Source: Aporhodopirellula aestuarii
GTDB lineage: Bacteria > Planctomycetota > Planctomycetia > Pirellulales > Pirellulaceae
Assembly (NCBI RefSeq): GCF_023701485.1
Contig: NZ_JAMQBK010000083.1
Span: 110,607 to 174,606, forward strand
Length of the DNA: 64,000 nt
Reading direction: 5' to 3'
Within the stretch, counting starts at the first letter, position 1. The number at the start of each line of letters is the position of its first letter. Of the stretch, positions 1-9,900 are shown piece by piece. The notes under the pieces were generated by a model, which saw nothing but the letters and a program-made list of their open reading frames with translations, had not been told where the DNA came from and did no database searches. The translations under genes were made by a program, and so were the position numbers.

Positions 1-218
1 AAGATCAACTGTTTTCGTTTGCCCACGATCGCGAGTTCGACGTTCCCGATCACGCGTTTAGCGAGTTCGGCGACTTGGTTGACATCGAGCGCAGCAACCG
101 GCGGCGCAACGTCCGGAGCCGAGCCTTTTCCCCGAGCCGCGGCGCGGTTTGCGGACGTGCGTGCACCACGCGAAACAGGCGGCGCCGGTGGACCAGGATC
201 AGGGGCAGAGGAACTCAA
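1..218 (-). CDS. MoxR-family AAA ATPase, N-terminal fragment (runs off the left edge)
   Basis: A minus-strand frame is open from a TTG at 218 to the window edge (72 residues visible). After a Pro/Ala/Ser-rich leader of about 40 residues it reads VNQVAELAKRVIGNVELAIV followed by GKRKQLI. This pattern is typical of the N-terminal helix that precedes the Walker A loop in MoxR/RavA-type AAA ATPases, which act as chaperones usually encoded next to DUF58 and von Willebrand A proteins. The Walker motifs lie outside the window, so the family call rests on this helix alone. The start is uncertain because there is no ATG and no clear ribosome binding site. Confidence 0.5.
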   Translation of the reverse strand, partial: MSSSAPDPGPPAPPVSRGARTSANRAAARGKGSAPDVAPPVAALDVNQVAELAKRVIGNVELAIVGKRKQLI

Positions 219-524
219 CGATGTCTCGCAATATGGATACGTGAAGAATAGGAGCCGCCTCAATCATACCTGCTCCGAGTCCCCGCCGCGCTGCTCGACA
301 CTCCGATAACACCACCGATCCAGCCGCTTTCCCACCCTCCTCACCATGGTGGGGTCGACGCTTGTCCTCGGCCGAACGGTGGTCCGACTATCTCGCACAC
401 AGCTTCTCAGGCGGTCACAGACCGTTTTGATTCGATCGAGTGGGCCAACCAGCAGCCAGAGACGCCGTATTGAATCTCCCTCAAAAACGTCCGAGAACGG
501 ACTTGCAAGCAGATTTGGCAACAC
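219..524. other. Intergenic, no gene seen
   Basis: About 300 bases separate the end of the oxidoreductase gene from the start of the MoxR-like fragment, both on the minus strand. Open frames here are short and resemble no family. It probably holds the leader of the MoxR-like gene. I see no clear hairpin terminator. Confidence 0.4.
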
Positions 525-2792
525 CTAATTCCCGACCGGAACGATCTGAACGGCGTCGGCATGGACGTCACCGCCCGCTCCCTCGGTCGCAAGCGTGACG
601 GCGACAGGAGTTCCCTCCTGGACTTCAAATCGCCCGACCGTGTGGAAAACGCCCTCCGACGGTGGCGTCTTCATGTTGACGATAACCGTCGACGTTTCAT
701 CACCGATACTGACCGTGACGGGAACCCGATCTCCGCAATTGGCGTGCGGTCGGTACGCGATTCGAATCGCAAACTTGCCTGTCCTCGGTGCGTCGGCCGC
801 AAACCTGATCGTCGCATTGTCGTTGGCGTGACTGAACACGTAGCTCGCCCCGACGAACCCTTCCAGGCTGATACTCGGACGCCACGGTCCCGTTTTCTTC
901 GCTTGGCTATCATCGATCACGATTCCCGGAAGCGATGCTGGATCAATGCCTGTCGACATCCCTTGATCATTGGCCGCCGTCATCGCATCGTCTGGGATCT
1001 CGATTTTTGCATCGACGGTGTCACGGCGAGCTTTCCCAGGCAATAACAACAGTTCGTGCATTTCGTCCCAATAGCGTTCGTAGACGCTGCGGGGCAGGCA
1101 ATCGTGCAAGATACACAGGCTGGTGGCCCGCCCAACCACTTCGCCCATCATTCCGCACGTTTTCATCACCCGCGTCGTGCCGAGCGCCTCGTGCGTTACG
1201 CTGATGTTACGCCCCGCCATAAACAGGTTGTTGATATTGCGCGAGTAAAAACACCGGTACGGGACCGGATAGCCATAGTTGCGATCGATGCGGCGATCAT
1301 GAACCGCCTTCGATATAAACGGATTGTCGGGGAACTTTTCGGCGTATTTTTCTTTGGGATAATGCAAGTCGATCGACCAAGTCGTCGGAACGCAGCCATC
1401 TTTAAAGTCACGTTTTTCGATCACATCCTCTTTCGTTAACACAACGTCGCCGAGCAAACGACGCGATTCACGCGGACCGCCGACGTAAGCCACCCAAGTC
1501 AGAAAGGCGGTGCGGTGCTCGTCGGCACCCTCGCGATTCTTCATTGCATTAAATGCACCAAAAACGGCCCGCAGATTCCAGTCGCGGATCGCCTCGGCAC
1601 CATCGATCGGGTCCTTGTCAAAACCGGACTCCCAAAACCACTGGCCGTGATGTTCACGCGGGTAGGGGAAATCATCCATTTCAAGATCGAGCGCCCATGA
1701 TGTTTCGGGAAAGTCGACTGCGGCATCGGATTCGCCCCATGCCCACATGTTGCTCATGCCCATCCGCCCCTTGGGGGTCATCTCCAGATCTGCACCCGCG
1801 AGTTCCCCGATCGTGCCATGTCCGGTGCAGTCCGCGAAAAACCGACCGGTGAACCGCTTGACTTCACCGGTTCGTGTATCAAATGCATGCACCGCTTGGA
1901 TCGAATCGAGATCCATTTCAACTTGAAACGCGTGATGATTGAGGAACAGGTCGATGTTCTCTTCGGCGCGAACGATCGCCTCCTTCTCAGCATCTTCAAA
2001 CTCTTCGTACGTTCCCGGCGACTTCGTCGCGTGATCAGAAAACTCTTCAACAATCTCGCCGATCCGCGGGTATTTTCCTCGCCGGATGTTTCCCATCGCC
2101 CACACACGGATTTCGCTCGATCCATTCCCGCCTAGCACCGGTCGGTTCTGAACCAAAGCAACCTTGCATCCCATTCTCGCGGCAGAAATGGCCGCCCCCA
2201 TCCCCGCATAACCGCCTCCGATCACGACGAGGTGATAACCACCTTTTTCGGTTGGCTTTTCTTTGAGTCCCAACCGTTCGCGACGCCAACCGGGCAGGAT
2301 GTCCGACGTGTTTGGCGGTGGCGCGCCATCTTGCGTGAACAAAATCGCGTCGCAACGTCCGTCAAACCCGGTCAGGTCATTGAGCTCGACGGTGGTTTTC
2401 AGTTGATCGATCTGAACGACACCACCGTCATGCCAGAACCACTCGGCCCCTTTGGTTCCGAAGGTTTCGCTTATGGGTTTCCCATTCACGACGACCTCGA
2501 ATCGCCCGGGCTGGCCGGGTGCTTTCCAACGGGCAACCCAATCTTTCGTACGAACGAAAACGCGATATTCACCAGTACTCGGAAATGTCACCGTGGTGGA
2601 GGCGTTTGCGACGGGTTTACCGAGGCCGTGAGCAAGCAGATACGGCGACCCCATTGTGTCGATGAACTGCGTATCGAGCTTCCAACCGCCATACGTGTCG
2701 AAACTCTCCGCCTCAACCAAGACCTGCTCCGCTTTTGCCGGGGCGATCATCGCAATCATGAGGATGAGAGCCGAAAGTTGTTTGCAAGACAT
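525..2792 (-). CDS. Secreted FAD-dependent oxidoreductase (FAD_oxidored family) with flanking beta domains
   Basis: The ATG at 2792 is chosen because it begins a good signal peptide (MSCKQLSALILMIAMIAPAKA); the frame stays open upstream without one. The mature 755-residue protein has an N-terminal beta-rich domain (about residues 25-160) of the kind seen before the FAD domain in planctomycete homologues. Next comes a Rossmann dinucleotide motif, VVIGGGYAGMGAA, near residues 188-201, with the GGNGSSEIR segment typical of the FAD_oxidored (PF12831) family. The last ~110 residues form another beta domain resembling golvesin/xanthan-lyase C-terminal modules. Substrate is unknown. Its position as last gene of the sulfatase/GH110 locus suggests oxidation of a sugar or related breakdown product outside the cytoplasm. 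It follows the GH110-sulfatase gene by ~380 bp, so it may have its own promoter. Confidence 0.85.
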   Translation of the reverse strand: MSCKQLSALILMIAMIAPAKAEQVLVEAESFDTYGGWKLDTQFIDTMGSPYLLAHGLGKPVANASTTVTFPSTGEYRVFVRTKDWVARWKAPGQPGRFEVVVNGKPISETFGTKGAEWFWHDGGVVQIDQLKTTVELNDLTGFDGRCDAILFTQDGAPPPNTSDILPGWRRERLGLKEKPTEKGGYHLVVIGGGYAGMGAAISAARMGCKVALVQNRPVLGGNGSSEIRVWAMGNIRRGKYPRIGEIVEEFSDHATKSPGTYEEFEDAEKEAIVRAEENIDLFLNHHAFQVEMDLDSIQAVHAFDTRTGEVKRFTGRFFADCTGHGTIGELAGADLEMTPKGRMGMSNMWAWGESDAAVDFPETSWALDLEMDDFPYPREHHGQWFWESGFDKDPIDGAEAIRDWNLRAVFGAFNAMKNREGADEHRTAFLTWVAYVGGPRESRRLLGDVVLTKEDVIEKRDFKDGCVPTTWSIDLHYPKEKYAEKFPDNPFISKAVHDRRIDRNYGYPVPYRCFYSRNINNLFMAGRNISVTHEALGTTRVMKTCGMMGEVVGRATSLCILHDCLPRSVYERYWDEMHELLLLPGKARRDTVDAKIEIPDDAMTAANDQGMSTGIDPASLPGIVIDDSQAKKTGPWRPSISLEGFVGASYVFSHANDNATIRFAADAPRTGKFAIRIAYRPHANCGDRVPVTVSIGDETSTVIVNMKTPPSEGVFHTVGRFEVQEGTPVAVTLATEGAGGDVHADAVQIVPVGN

Positions 2793-3169
2793 GCCGATTA
2801 TGAATCCGTAGTAAGTTGAAATGGAAAGGCAGAATCTTCTTTGGCGTGTGCATGACGCGATTGCCCCGTCGTATGCATCATGCCAACCAACACCCACACT
2901 CCTTACCCGCCTCGCCAAGAAACGATCCTTTCATGTTCCCAGAAGGTGCCTGCGCCAGAACACAACGGAAGGATAGAGTGAAATTTGCCTGAGGGTACTA
3001 TTCGGGCGCCAACATATTAACATCGCAAAACATTCGACACAGTGGCGATTACGACAAAACTCTTTGTAAATGCGACACACAATGAGAGCGGTTGCTCGCC
3101 GTTGTGGGTCTCTTTCGACACTGCCGAATGCAGTGAAGCAATCAATAGATTTCCGATCGCGTCGATATC
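2793..3169. other. Intergenic between oxidoreductase and GH110-sulfatase genes, no gene seen
   Basis: About 380 bases with only short open frames that match no family I know. The stretch is more AT-rich to the eye than its flanks and probably carries the promoter and leader of the downstream oxidoreductase gene. No convincing operator or terminator could be picked out by reading. Confidence 0.4.
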
Positions 3170-6100
3170 TCACTGCACACCGGAATAGGATTCCACATTC
3201 ATCCTTTTCTCCCACTCAATCAACCGCTGCGTAAGTGATTTCACAATTCCAGGGTGAGATTGGGCGACATCATTTTCTTCGCTCTCGTCTTGGGGAATAT
3301 TGTAGAGACTGACATTGCCGCTTCGATACGCCAACAGTTTCCAATCGCCTTCGCGAACCGATGCGTATAAATCTTCATAAGCACGGTATCCAAACAACGG
3401 CTCGCCACGATTGAGCTTCGTGTTTTGGCGAATGGTTTCGACAAGTGAGACACCATCGAGATCTTCATATCGCGACGGATCCCCGCCCGCGATCTCGACC
3501 AACGTCGGAAACAAATCCGTCGACTGGACAAGACTGAAATTCTGAGTCGGTTTCGCAACGCCCGGCCAGTAAACCATCATCGGCACACGTGCTCCGCCTT
3601 CGCAAAGTGTGTCAACTCGTTTGCTGCCCCGAAGTGGCAGATTCTGATACCAACTTCCCTGATCAGACAAAAAGATAACGATGGTGTCATCCTCGATCCC
3701 TTTTCGCGCCAACGCATCACGCAAACGTCCAACCGATTCGTCAACCGCTTTGACCTGCGCCGCGTACACCGCATCCTCCTTCCCATACCCCTTCGCGGAG
3801 AAATGCTCAACGAGGTCGCGTCGAGGGACCGGTGGACGATGCACGTTGTAGTACCACATGGACAACATAAACGGCTGGTCACGCTCATACTGCTCAACGA
3901 ATTTCACGGCGCCGTCGGTGAGCGTATCAGTGAGATACCGGTCCTTCACATCGGCCAAAACATCCGAGTTTTTAAAAAACGGCGGGTAATAGGATTTCGG
4001 ATGCCCCGCGTTGCTCGTCCCAAACTGTTCGTCGAAACCTTGTCGAATAGGATGAAACGGTTCGTGTCCGAGATGCCATTTGCCAAAGAATTGGTTGTGA
4101 TAACCGAGATTCTTCAATGCCTCGGCATAGGTCGTGTGTTCCAAGGGCAGCCAATTGCGACACGGAAACTGTGCCGGGTCGGTAGCCCACAAATGGAACT
4201 CTTCATCGGTTCGGCCGGACGGATCGAACCCGTATTTGGTCTCGTTGGGAATATGACGAACAATCTGCAATCGCGCCGGATGTTTTCCCGTTAATAACGT
4301 CGCACGACTGGGACTGCACGTCGGACTGGCGATATAGGCTCTTTGAAAATCAACACTCTCGGCTGCGAGGCGATCGATGTTGGGCGTCTCAAATTTCGAG
4401 TTCCGATAACCCAGATCGTTCCAGCCGAGATCATCGACAAACAACAACAAGATGTTCGGCCTCCGTGAGTTCGCGCCGACATCATTGACGTTCGCTTCGG
4501 GTTGTTTGGCGTTCCCACCTCCCAACCCATCGTTCTTGCTGATGCTAACGTTGGTGGTGTCGGAGGACACATTCACCTTCAACTCGTGATCAAAACCGAT
4601 CACCTTGTTGTCGCGGATCGTCACGTCATCGCAATACTCCAGCACGATCGCTTCGCCAACATCAACGGTTGGATAATCGGTACTGAATTCGATCTTGTTG
4701 CCCGAAATCTCCAGCCCTTGGACGGACTTGGCACTCGCAATCAAACCGTTGAAGCTTTTGAGCGTATTGCCGGTGAAACTGATATTGCGGTGATAACGCG
4801 CCTCACCCCAATGCTGATCCGACGTAAACAATGGTGAAGCGACGAGCGGATAGCGAGCGGTCGCCTCGTACCCGATGTTATCAAAAACATTGTTGCGGAT
4901 CGTGACATCTTCCACGGCACCGGATTCGTACCACTTATTGTTGTCCCCTTCAATCAAAATTCCATGCATTTGCGACGAGAAGTAATTGTTCTCAATCAGC
5001 ACCTTGCCCTTCGTCGTCACCAACACGCTTCGCGCGCGGTTCTCGCGGATCGTGTTATTCCGCATGATCAGATCGGGATACCACGTTAGGTTTTCAACCG
5101 ACAACGGTCCCTCCGGCATGGACTCAGGTACCTCCGCGACCGTCATCACGAACCGATGCTCGTTAAGCACCTTCACGTCTTCCACCGTTGTCTCCGCGAA
5201 GGGCAAAATCGTCGTTCGCGACAGCAATGCGATCTTGTCTCCTGGCTCAGCAAACGTCAGCCCCCATTGCTGAAAGTGACTGATCTCGCAAAGAAACTCG
5301 CGATCACCCAAGTATTCAGCGACTTTGACGTACGCACCGTGAACGTTGATGCCGTCGTCAAGCATGTGCTCAAACAAACAATCCTCGAGCTGGATCGTTC
5401 CTTTGCAACCGATGAAGTGAGTCGCGTCCGCACGCGTCGATACGATCCGATCCTCGGTCGACGTGACGACCAAATGATCCAACGTGACGTTGTCGGTGCG
5501 TTCCACAATCAGCCCCATGCCTCCCGCATCGTGAATCGTCACGTTCTCGAGTCGAACGTCCGCTGAATTGGTGACGTGAATCGCTTGGCACAAACGGCTC
5601 GTCGGATGAACCCCGTAAGCAACTAACACGCTGCCCACGGGCGGTGCTCGCTTGACCGCATTTTCAATCCGAAACCGATTTTGGCCTGTCGCGGTGACTT
5701 TCGCCCTATTCGAATTCACTGAGTACTGATTGGTTTCAAAAATCGGTGAACGGGTTGCTGGATCAAACACCATATTCGCCCCGATCGGATCGTCCTGCCC
5801 ATAACGTTGAAACAGAAGTTCTCCGCCTGAAATCGTGTACGGGTATTTTTTAGGATCAGTCTCAACCTCAAAGCTCTTGTTGGATTCGTCTCGGTCGACC
5901 ACCGTCATCTCGGCATGAAAAGACCGCACCCAATCGATCGTGAAATTTTTCAGGGCAACGCCTCGGGTCCGTTCGATCGTTACGGGCACCAATCGACCAT
6001 GAAACATGAACGTCGAACCTCCACCATCGATCGTAATGTCTTCACAATCAAAGATAGGAAAGCCGATCCGCTTCAGCCCGTTATCGTGGTTTGCCACCGC

Positions 6101-6346
6101 CCGATACATCTCGATCGCGTTTTCCGGATAAAAGTCGTATTGACCTTGAGGAAACACCAACGTGACCCCCGCTTCATCCTTAACCGATTCGAGCAACTGA
6201 TTGACCGCATAGGTCACATCCTTGCCGGGCACGATGCCATGATCGGCCACATTGATCGTTTTTGCTTCCAAAGGTGCGACCAACAACATACAAGCACACA
6301 ACACGAGGTGCGTTGTCGTTGACGTGTTCGTTCTAATGAATTCCAT
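3170..6346 (-). CDS. GH110-type alpha-galactosidase fused to a formylglycine sulfatase
   Basis: A 1058-residue secreted two-enzyme protein. The signal peptide ends near residue 28 (VAPLEA). Residues ~29-605 form a right-handed beta-helix of GH110 type with NHDNGLKRIGFPIFD, a TIDGGGS turn, and D307, D330 and D331 (in ADATHF and MLDDGINVHG). Their spacing of 23 and 24 residues matches the active-site Asp trio described for GH110 alpha-1,3-galactosidases. After a linker of about 20 residues, residues ~629-1058 form a type I sulfatase with metal-binding D638/D639 (LLFVDDLGW) and the formylglycine site C677-SPSR. Both catalytic signatures are intact and there is no frame break between them. It probably removes a sulfate and a terminal alpha-galactose from the same galactan. 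The next gene upstream (6449) is a sulfatase and may be cotranscribed. Confidence 0.9.
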   Translation of the reverse strand: MEFIRTNTSTTTHLVLCACMLLVAPLEAKTINVADHGIVPGKDVTYAVNQLLESVKDEAGVTLVFPQGQYDFYPENAIEMYRAVANHDNGLKRIGFPIFDCEDITIDGGGSTFMFHGRLVPVTIERTRGVALKNFTIDWVRSFHAEMTVVDRDESNKSFEVETDPKKYPYTISGGELLFQRYGQDDPIGANMVFDPATRSPIFETNQYSVNSNRAKVTATGQNRFRIENAVKRAPPVGSVLVAYGVHPTSRLCQAIHVTNSADVRLENVTIHDAGGMGLIVERTDNVTLDHLVVTSTEDRIVSTRADATHFIGCKGTIQLEDCLFEHMLDDGINVHGAYVKVAEYLGDREFLCEISHFQQWGLTFAEPGDKIALLSRTTILPFAETTVEDVKVLNEHRFVMTVAEVPESMPEGPLSVENLTWYPDLIMRNNTIRENRARSVLVTTKGKVLIENNYFSSQMHGILIEGDNNKWYESGAVEDVTIRNNVFDNIGYEATARYPLVASPLFTSDQHWGEARYHRNISFTGNTLKSFNGLIASAKSVQGLEISGNKIEFSTDYPTVDVGEAIVLEYCDDVTIRDNKVIGFDHELKVNVSSDTTNVSISKNDGLGGGNAKQPEANVNDVGANSRRPNILLLFVDDLGWNDLGYRNSKFETPNIDRLAAESVDFQRAYIASPTCSPSRATLLTGKHPARLQIVRHIPNETKYGFDPSGRTDEEFHLWATDPAQFPCRNWLPLEHTTYAEALKNLGYHNQFFGKWHLGHEPFHPIRQGFDEQFGTSNAGHPKSYYPPFFKNSDVLADVKDRYLTDTLTDGAVKFVEQYERDQPFMLSMWYYNVHRPPVPRRDLVEHFSAKGYGKEDAVYAAQVKAVDESVGRLRDALARKGIEDDTIVIFLSDQGSWYQNLPLRGSKRVDTLCEGGARVPMMVYWPGVAKPTQNFSLVQSTDLFPTLVEIAGGDPSRYEDLDGVSLVETIRQNTKLNRGEPLFGYRAYEDLYASVREGDWKLLAYRSGNVSLYNIPQDESEENDVAQSHPGIVKSLTQRLIEWEKRMNVESYSGVQ

Positions 6347-6448
6347 CGATGTGGGGCCTTTCTTTTCTGGAACGGGTTGGGATGGAGGAAATGATTAACA
6401 AGGGACGGCGACCGTGATTGTCGCGGTGACATCAATCAGCCGGCGTTG

Positions 6449-8020
6449 CTAGAAGCCCAGCTGTTTCTTGTCGAGGTTCTTGTTCCCGGTTGCCTTTTCG
6501 GGAGCGACGTCATCAATGATCCCCCGAAGCTCTTCAAGCTTCGCTGGATATTGATCGGCAACATTGTGTCGTTCCGCGGGATCCTCGGAGAGATGAAACA
6601 GAAGACCGGGTTCGTCGATTTTGGTTTCCTTCCACTCTCCCACACCACCGCGTTCAGTGATACTTCCTGGTGGAATGTACTTCCAATCTCCCTTACGGAC
6701 CGCGATCTGAGTCAACGCCTCTTGGATAACGTATTCGCGGCCGATGTCCGATCGGCCGAGCAACGCGGGCAAGATGTCCTGGCCGTCCGCGCCCGCGTTG
6801 TCGGGCATCGGTTTTTCGATCAACGCCGCGATCGATGCAAACAAGTCGACTTGGCTGACGATGGCATCGGAAACATGAGGTGTCACTTTACCCGGCCATG
6901 AAACGATCAGAGGCATCCGCGTCCCGCCTTCCCAACGGCTGTATTTGCCGCCGCGAAAGGGTCCCGCCGCCTGGTGATCACCTTGCCGTGTAAGAGCGCC
7001 GTCCCAGTACCCATCAAACAAGACGGGACCGTTGTCCGACGAGATCACAATCAAGGTGTTTTCGTAAACGCCGGCTTTCTTTAATTCATCGACCAATCGA
7101 CCGATGCACCAATCAAAAACCGCCAACGCGTCACCGCGTGGCCCCAAACTCGACGATCCCTGGAAACGCGGATGAATGACGCGAGGAACGTGGTTTTCGT
7201 TTGGTGCGTAGTACATAAAGAACGGCTCGTCTTTATGCTCGGCGATAAATTCGATCGCCTTGTTCAGATACGTGTCGGCCATGTCTTCATCTTTAAAACG
7301 TGCCGCGTGGCCTCCCGTCATGTATCCGATGCGACTGACGCCGTTGACGATTGTGCAGGAGTGTTGCTCGTCTGCTTGCACTTTCAACAATTGCGGATGC
7401 GACACACCCGTGGGCTCATCGCCAACCATCGATTCATAGTTCACTTCGATCGGATCCGATTGATCGAGCCCCACGACACGGCCGTTCTCGATGTAAACCG
7501 AAGGGACACGGTCGGCCGTCGCCGCCATGTTAAACGAGTATTCAAATCCAACCTCCTTCGGCCCCGGTGCGATCACCCCGTTCCAATCCAATGGACTGTC
7601 TGCCGAACCAAGCCCCAGGTGCCATTTACCAACCAGAGCGGTTGTGTAGCCGTTGTCACGCAAAAAGGTTGCGATCGTGGGTCGTTCGGTTGAGATGATC
7701 AGTGGCGCGTTGCCGGGCAAGATAAGCGCCGATTGATTGCGAAACGCGTATTCCCCAGTCAGCAACGAGTATCGCGATGGAGTGCAGGTCGCGGCAGTGC
7801 AGTATGCTGATGTGAACCGGATCCCACTGGCCGCGAGGGCATCAATATTCGCCGTGTCTACCCCAACACCACCATAGCAACCAAAGTCGCCATACCCGAT
7901 ATCATCGCCATAGATCACGATAATGTTCGGCGATTCGGCACCGGCCTTCATCGGCACCAACCCCACGGCGATCAACAGTGGCACGGCCACGAACAAGAAA
8001 ATACTGGCAGATCTAATCAT
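6449..8020 (-). CDS. Secreted type I (formylglycine) sulfatase
   Basis: 523 residues with a signal peptide cut near residue 28 (PMKAGA). Metal-ligand aspartates are D39/D40 (IYGDDIGYGD), and the cysteine to be converted to formylglycine is C79 in CTPSRYSLLTG, followed by the GKWHLG motif. The overall length and order are those of family S1 arylsulfatases. An anaerobic-type or aerobic formylglycine maturase would have to be encoded elsewhere; none is in this window. The gene lies 102 bp upstream of the GH110-sulfatase gene and 74 bp downstream of the stand-alone GH110 gene, all on one strand, so an operon is likely. The exact sulfate ester it cleaves cannot be read from sequence. Confidence 0.92.
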   Translation of the reverse strand: MIRSASIFLFVAVPLLIAVGLVPMKAGAESPNIIVIYGDDIGYGDFGCYGGVGVDTANIDALAASGIRFTSAYCTAATCTPSRYSLLTGEYAFRNQSALILPGNAPLIISTERPTIATFLRDNGYTTALVGKWHLGLGSADSPLDWNGVIAPGPKEVGFEYSFNMAATADRVPSVYIENGRVVGLDQSDPIEVNYESMVGDEPTGVSHPQLLKVQADEQHSCTIVNGVSRIGYMTGGHAARFKDEDMADTYLNKAIEFIAEHKDEPFFMYYAPNENHVPRVIHPRFQGSSSLGPRGDALAVFDWCIGRLVDELKKAGVYENTLIVISSDNGPVLFDGYWDGALTRQGDHQAAGPFRGGKYSRWEGGTRMPLIVSWPGKVTPHVSDAIVSQVDLFASIAALIEKPMPDNAGADGQDILPALLGRSDIGREYVIQEALTQIAVRKGDWKYIPPGSITERGGVGEWKETKIDEPGLLFHLSEDPAERHNVADQYPAKLEELRGIIDDVAPEKATGNKNLDKKQLGF

Positions 8021-8094
8021 GACTTACAAAAGCAAAAGAGTTGTAAAAGTTCGTCAGTCAACGACTAACGAAAATCGAGTGAAAGAGTTAGAAA

Positions 8095-9900
8095 TCAAAA
8101 GCCCTGGTTGTCTTTGGCGACAAGCGTTTTCTCGGTGATCGCATCGACTTCGAAACGAGGTGTGTGTTCACCTTCGTACGTGTTGTTGATAACACTCACG
8201 TTGCGACAATTCGCAAAGTCGAACGCGGCCGCCGTCGGATGCAGCGACTCCGCATCACCGCTCTGGCGAATCGTATTGCCGGAAATCACCAATCCGTCGA
8301 CGCGATCTGCCCAAACGATCCGATTGTCGAACGTTTCGACCGTGTTGTTCTCGAACCGGATGTTTCGGTCATACCGCACGTCCTGGTCGAACGTTTCCCC
8401 CAACCGCGGTGTGATCGTGAGCACCGCATGCTCCATTGCACTGTACGCACAATACTGAAATCGATTATTGCGAATGAGCACATCGTTCACGGCGCCCGAT
8501 TCAAACCAAAAGTACGTTTCGCCACGAAAGAAAATGGAAGACATCATCGACGAAAACTCATTGTTCTCAACAACGGTTTTGAGAGGAGTCTTCAGAACAA
8601 TATTCCTGGCCCGGTGATTCCGAATGGTACATCCACGTATCGTAAATTTCGGGTTCCACGTTTTGTTCTCGAGAACATCACCAGGAACAAGGTCACGAGG
8701 CAGCGGTTTTGCGAACTTCAATTGCACGAACTGTCCATTGATCGGCGTAACCGCAGCAACCTCGTTTACCGATGCACGCCCCGGATCAGGTTGATGCACG
8801 AACCAGATCTCATCACCGACGCCCGCAAATTCAAATCCTGACTGCTCGAAATGCATCAGCTTGACTCGAACGGCATGCGTGTCGATCACTTCATCGACGC
8901 TCACGTAGGTGCCGTGCACGTTCGTACCGTCGTCGAGCATATTCTCGAAGCGACAGTTCTCCACAAGAATGTCGCCTCGGCAATTACAAAAATGGGTCGC
9001 ATCAGCGGTGGATGAAATGACGCGATTGGTTCCTTTGCGAAGGTGGACACCACACCCGGTGAGTGTCGCGGTATCGGACCGCTCCATCAGAAATCCCATT
9101 CCGAGCGCATGATGGATAATCACGTTTTCGAAATGGATATCCTTCGACGACTTTACGTGAATTGCCGGTGCATAACGGTCATGCTCGCGATCTCCCTTCG
9201 AGCTCAACAACGTTCCGATCGCGGGATATTGCCGGAGTTTTTCATGAAAACGCAGCACACCTCCGGCACGTTTTTCAACTAACCGAGGTCGGCTTTCCAA
9301 ATCGAGCGCACCATGAGCGACGCGTCGTTCTTTCGCATCGAACGCCAACGTGCTTCCCAAATACGGATAGCTGAATCCATCTACATCCGGAAAACGCAAT
9401 TGACCGTCGTGCAGTTGCCATGAAAACCCATCCGTCATCGGCCGAATGTCTCGCCACTGCTCGGTAGGATTACATGCAACCACTTCACCCAGAAATGTGA
9501 ATGGGATATCCCAATCGATCGTGATGTCGCGTGCCCTCACGCGTCCACAGTTTTCGAACAGAAACGGCATCATTTGGCCGTGAAAGATCAGTTCACTGCC
9601 GTTCCCCTCGATTTCGATCGAACCCAAATCGCGAAACGGAAACGCGATACGTTTCCTCCCGTTTCCGTGGTTCGTAATCGCGCAGTCCTTTTCAAACGCA
9701 TAGTCGGGACGAAAGTAGTACGTTCCCTTCTCCAACACAATCTTTACATTGTCGCTGTCGGCGACTTCGATCGCCTTGCGAATCACCGGAGTCATGTCAG
9801 TATCGGCGGCCGATAGGTAGATCACCTCTTCGGCATTCAAACCTTGCAGAACGCAGGAATGACAGCACAGGATTAACAGCATGAAAAAGGTGGTTTTCAC
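8095..9900 (-). CDS. Stand-alone GH110-type alpha-galactosidase
   Basis: 601 residues with an N-terminal hydrophobic signal that contains CCHSC, so a lipoprotein anchor is possible. The beta-helix shares with the fused protein NHGNGRKRIAFPFRD, EIEGNGSELIFHG, ADATHF and MLDDGTNVHG. The putative active-site aspartates D300, D323 and D324 keep the 23/24 spacing known from GH110. GH110 enzymes invertingly remove terminal alpha-1,3-linked galactose from blood-group-B-type glycans or carrageenan-type galactans. The protein is a paralogue of the N-terminal half of the 1058-residue protein encoded 1.7 kb away. It lies 93 bp downstream of the GH-A glycosidase gene. Confidence 0.85.
   Translation of the reverse strand: MKTTFFMLLILCCHSCVLQGLNAEEVIYLSAADTDMTPVIRKAIEVADSDNVKIVLEKGTYYFRPDYAFEKDCAITNHGNGRKRIAFPFRDLGSIEIEGNGSELIFHGQMMPFLFENCGRVRARDITIDWDIPFTFLGEVVACNPTEQWRDIRPMTDGFSWQLHDGQLRFPDVDGFSYPYLGSTLAFDAKERRVAHGALDLESRPRLVEKRAGGVLRFHEKLRQYPAIGTLLSSKGDREHDRYAPAIHVKSSKDIHFENVIIHHALGMGFLMERSDTATLTGCGVHLRKGTNRVISSTADATHFCNCRGDILVENCRFENMLDDGTNVHGTYVSVDEVIDTHAVRVKLMHFEQSGFEFAGVGDEIWFVHQPDPGRASVNEVAAVTPINGQFVQLKFAKPLPRDLVPGDVLENKTWNPKFTIRGCTIRNHRARNIVLKTPLKTVVENNEFSSMMSSIFFRGETYFWFESGAVNDVLIRNNRFQYCAYSAMEHAVLTITPRLGETFDQDVRYDRNIRFENNTVETFDNRIVWADRVDGLVISGNTIRQSGDAESLHPTAAAFDFANCRNVSVINNTYEGEHTPRFEVDAITEKTLVAKDNQGF

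Noticed and set aside
3170..9900. Pectate-lyase or GH28 polygalacturonase identity for the beta-helix domains
   Set aside because: The NHDNGLKRI..FP, ADATHF and MLDDG.NVHG motifs with Asp spacing 23/24 fit GH110; the GH28 NTD/DD/GHG set is absent.
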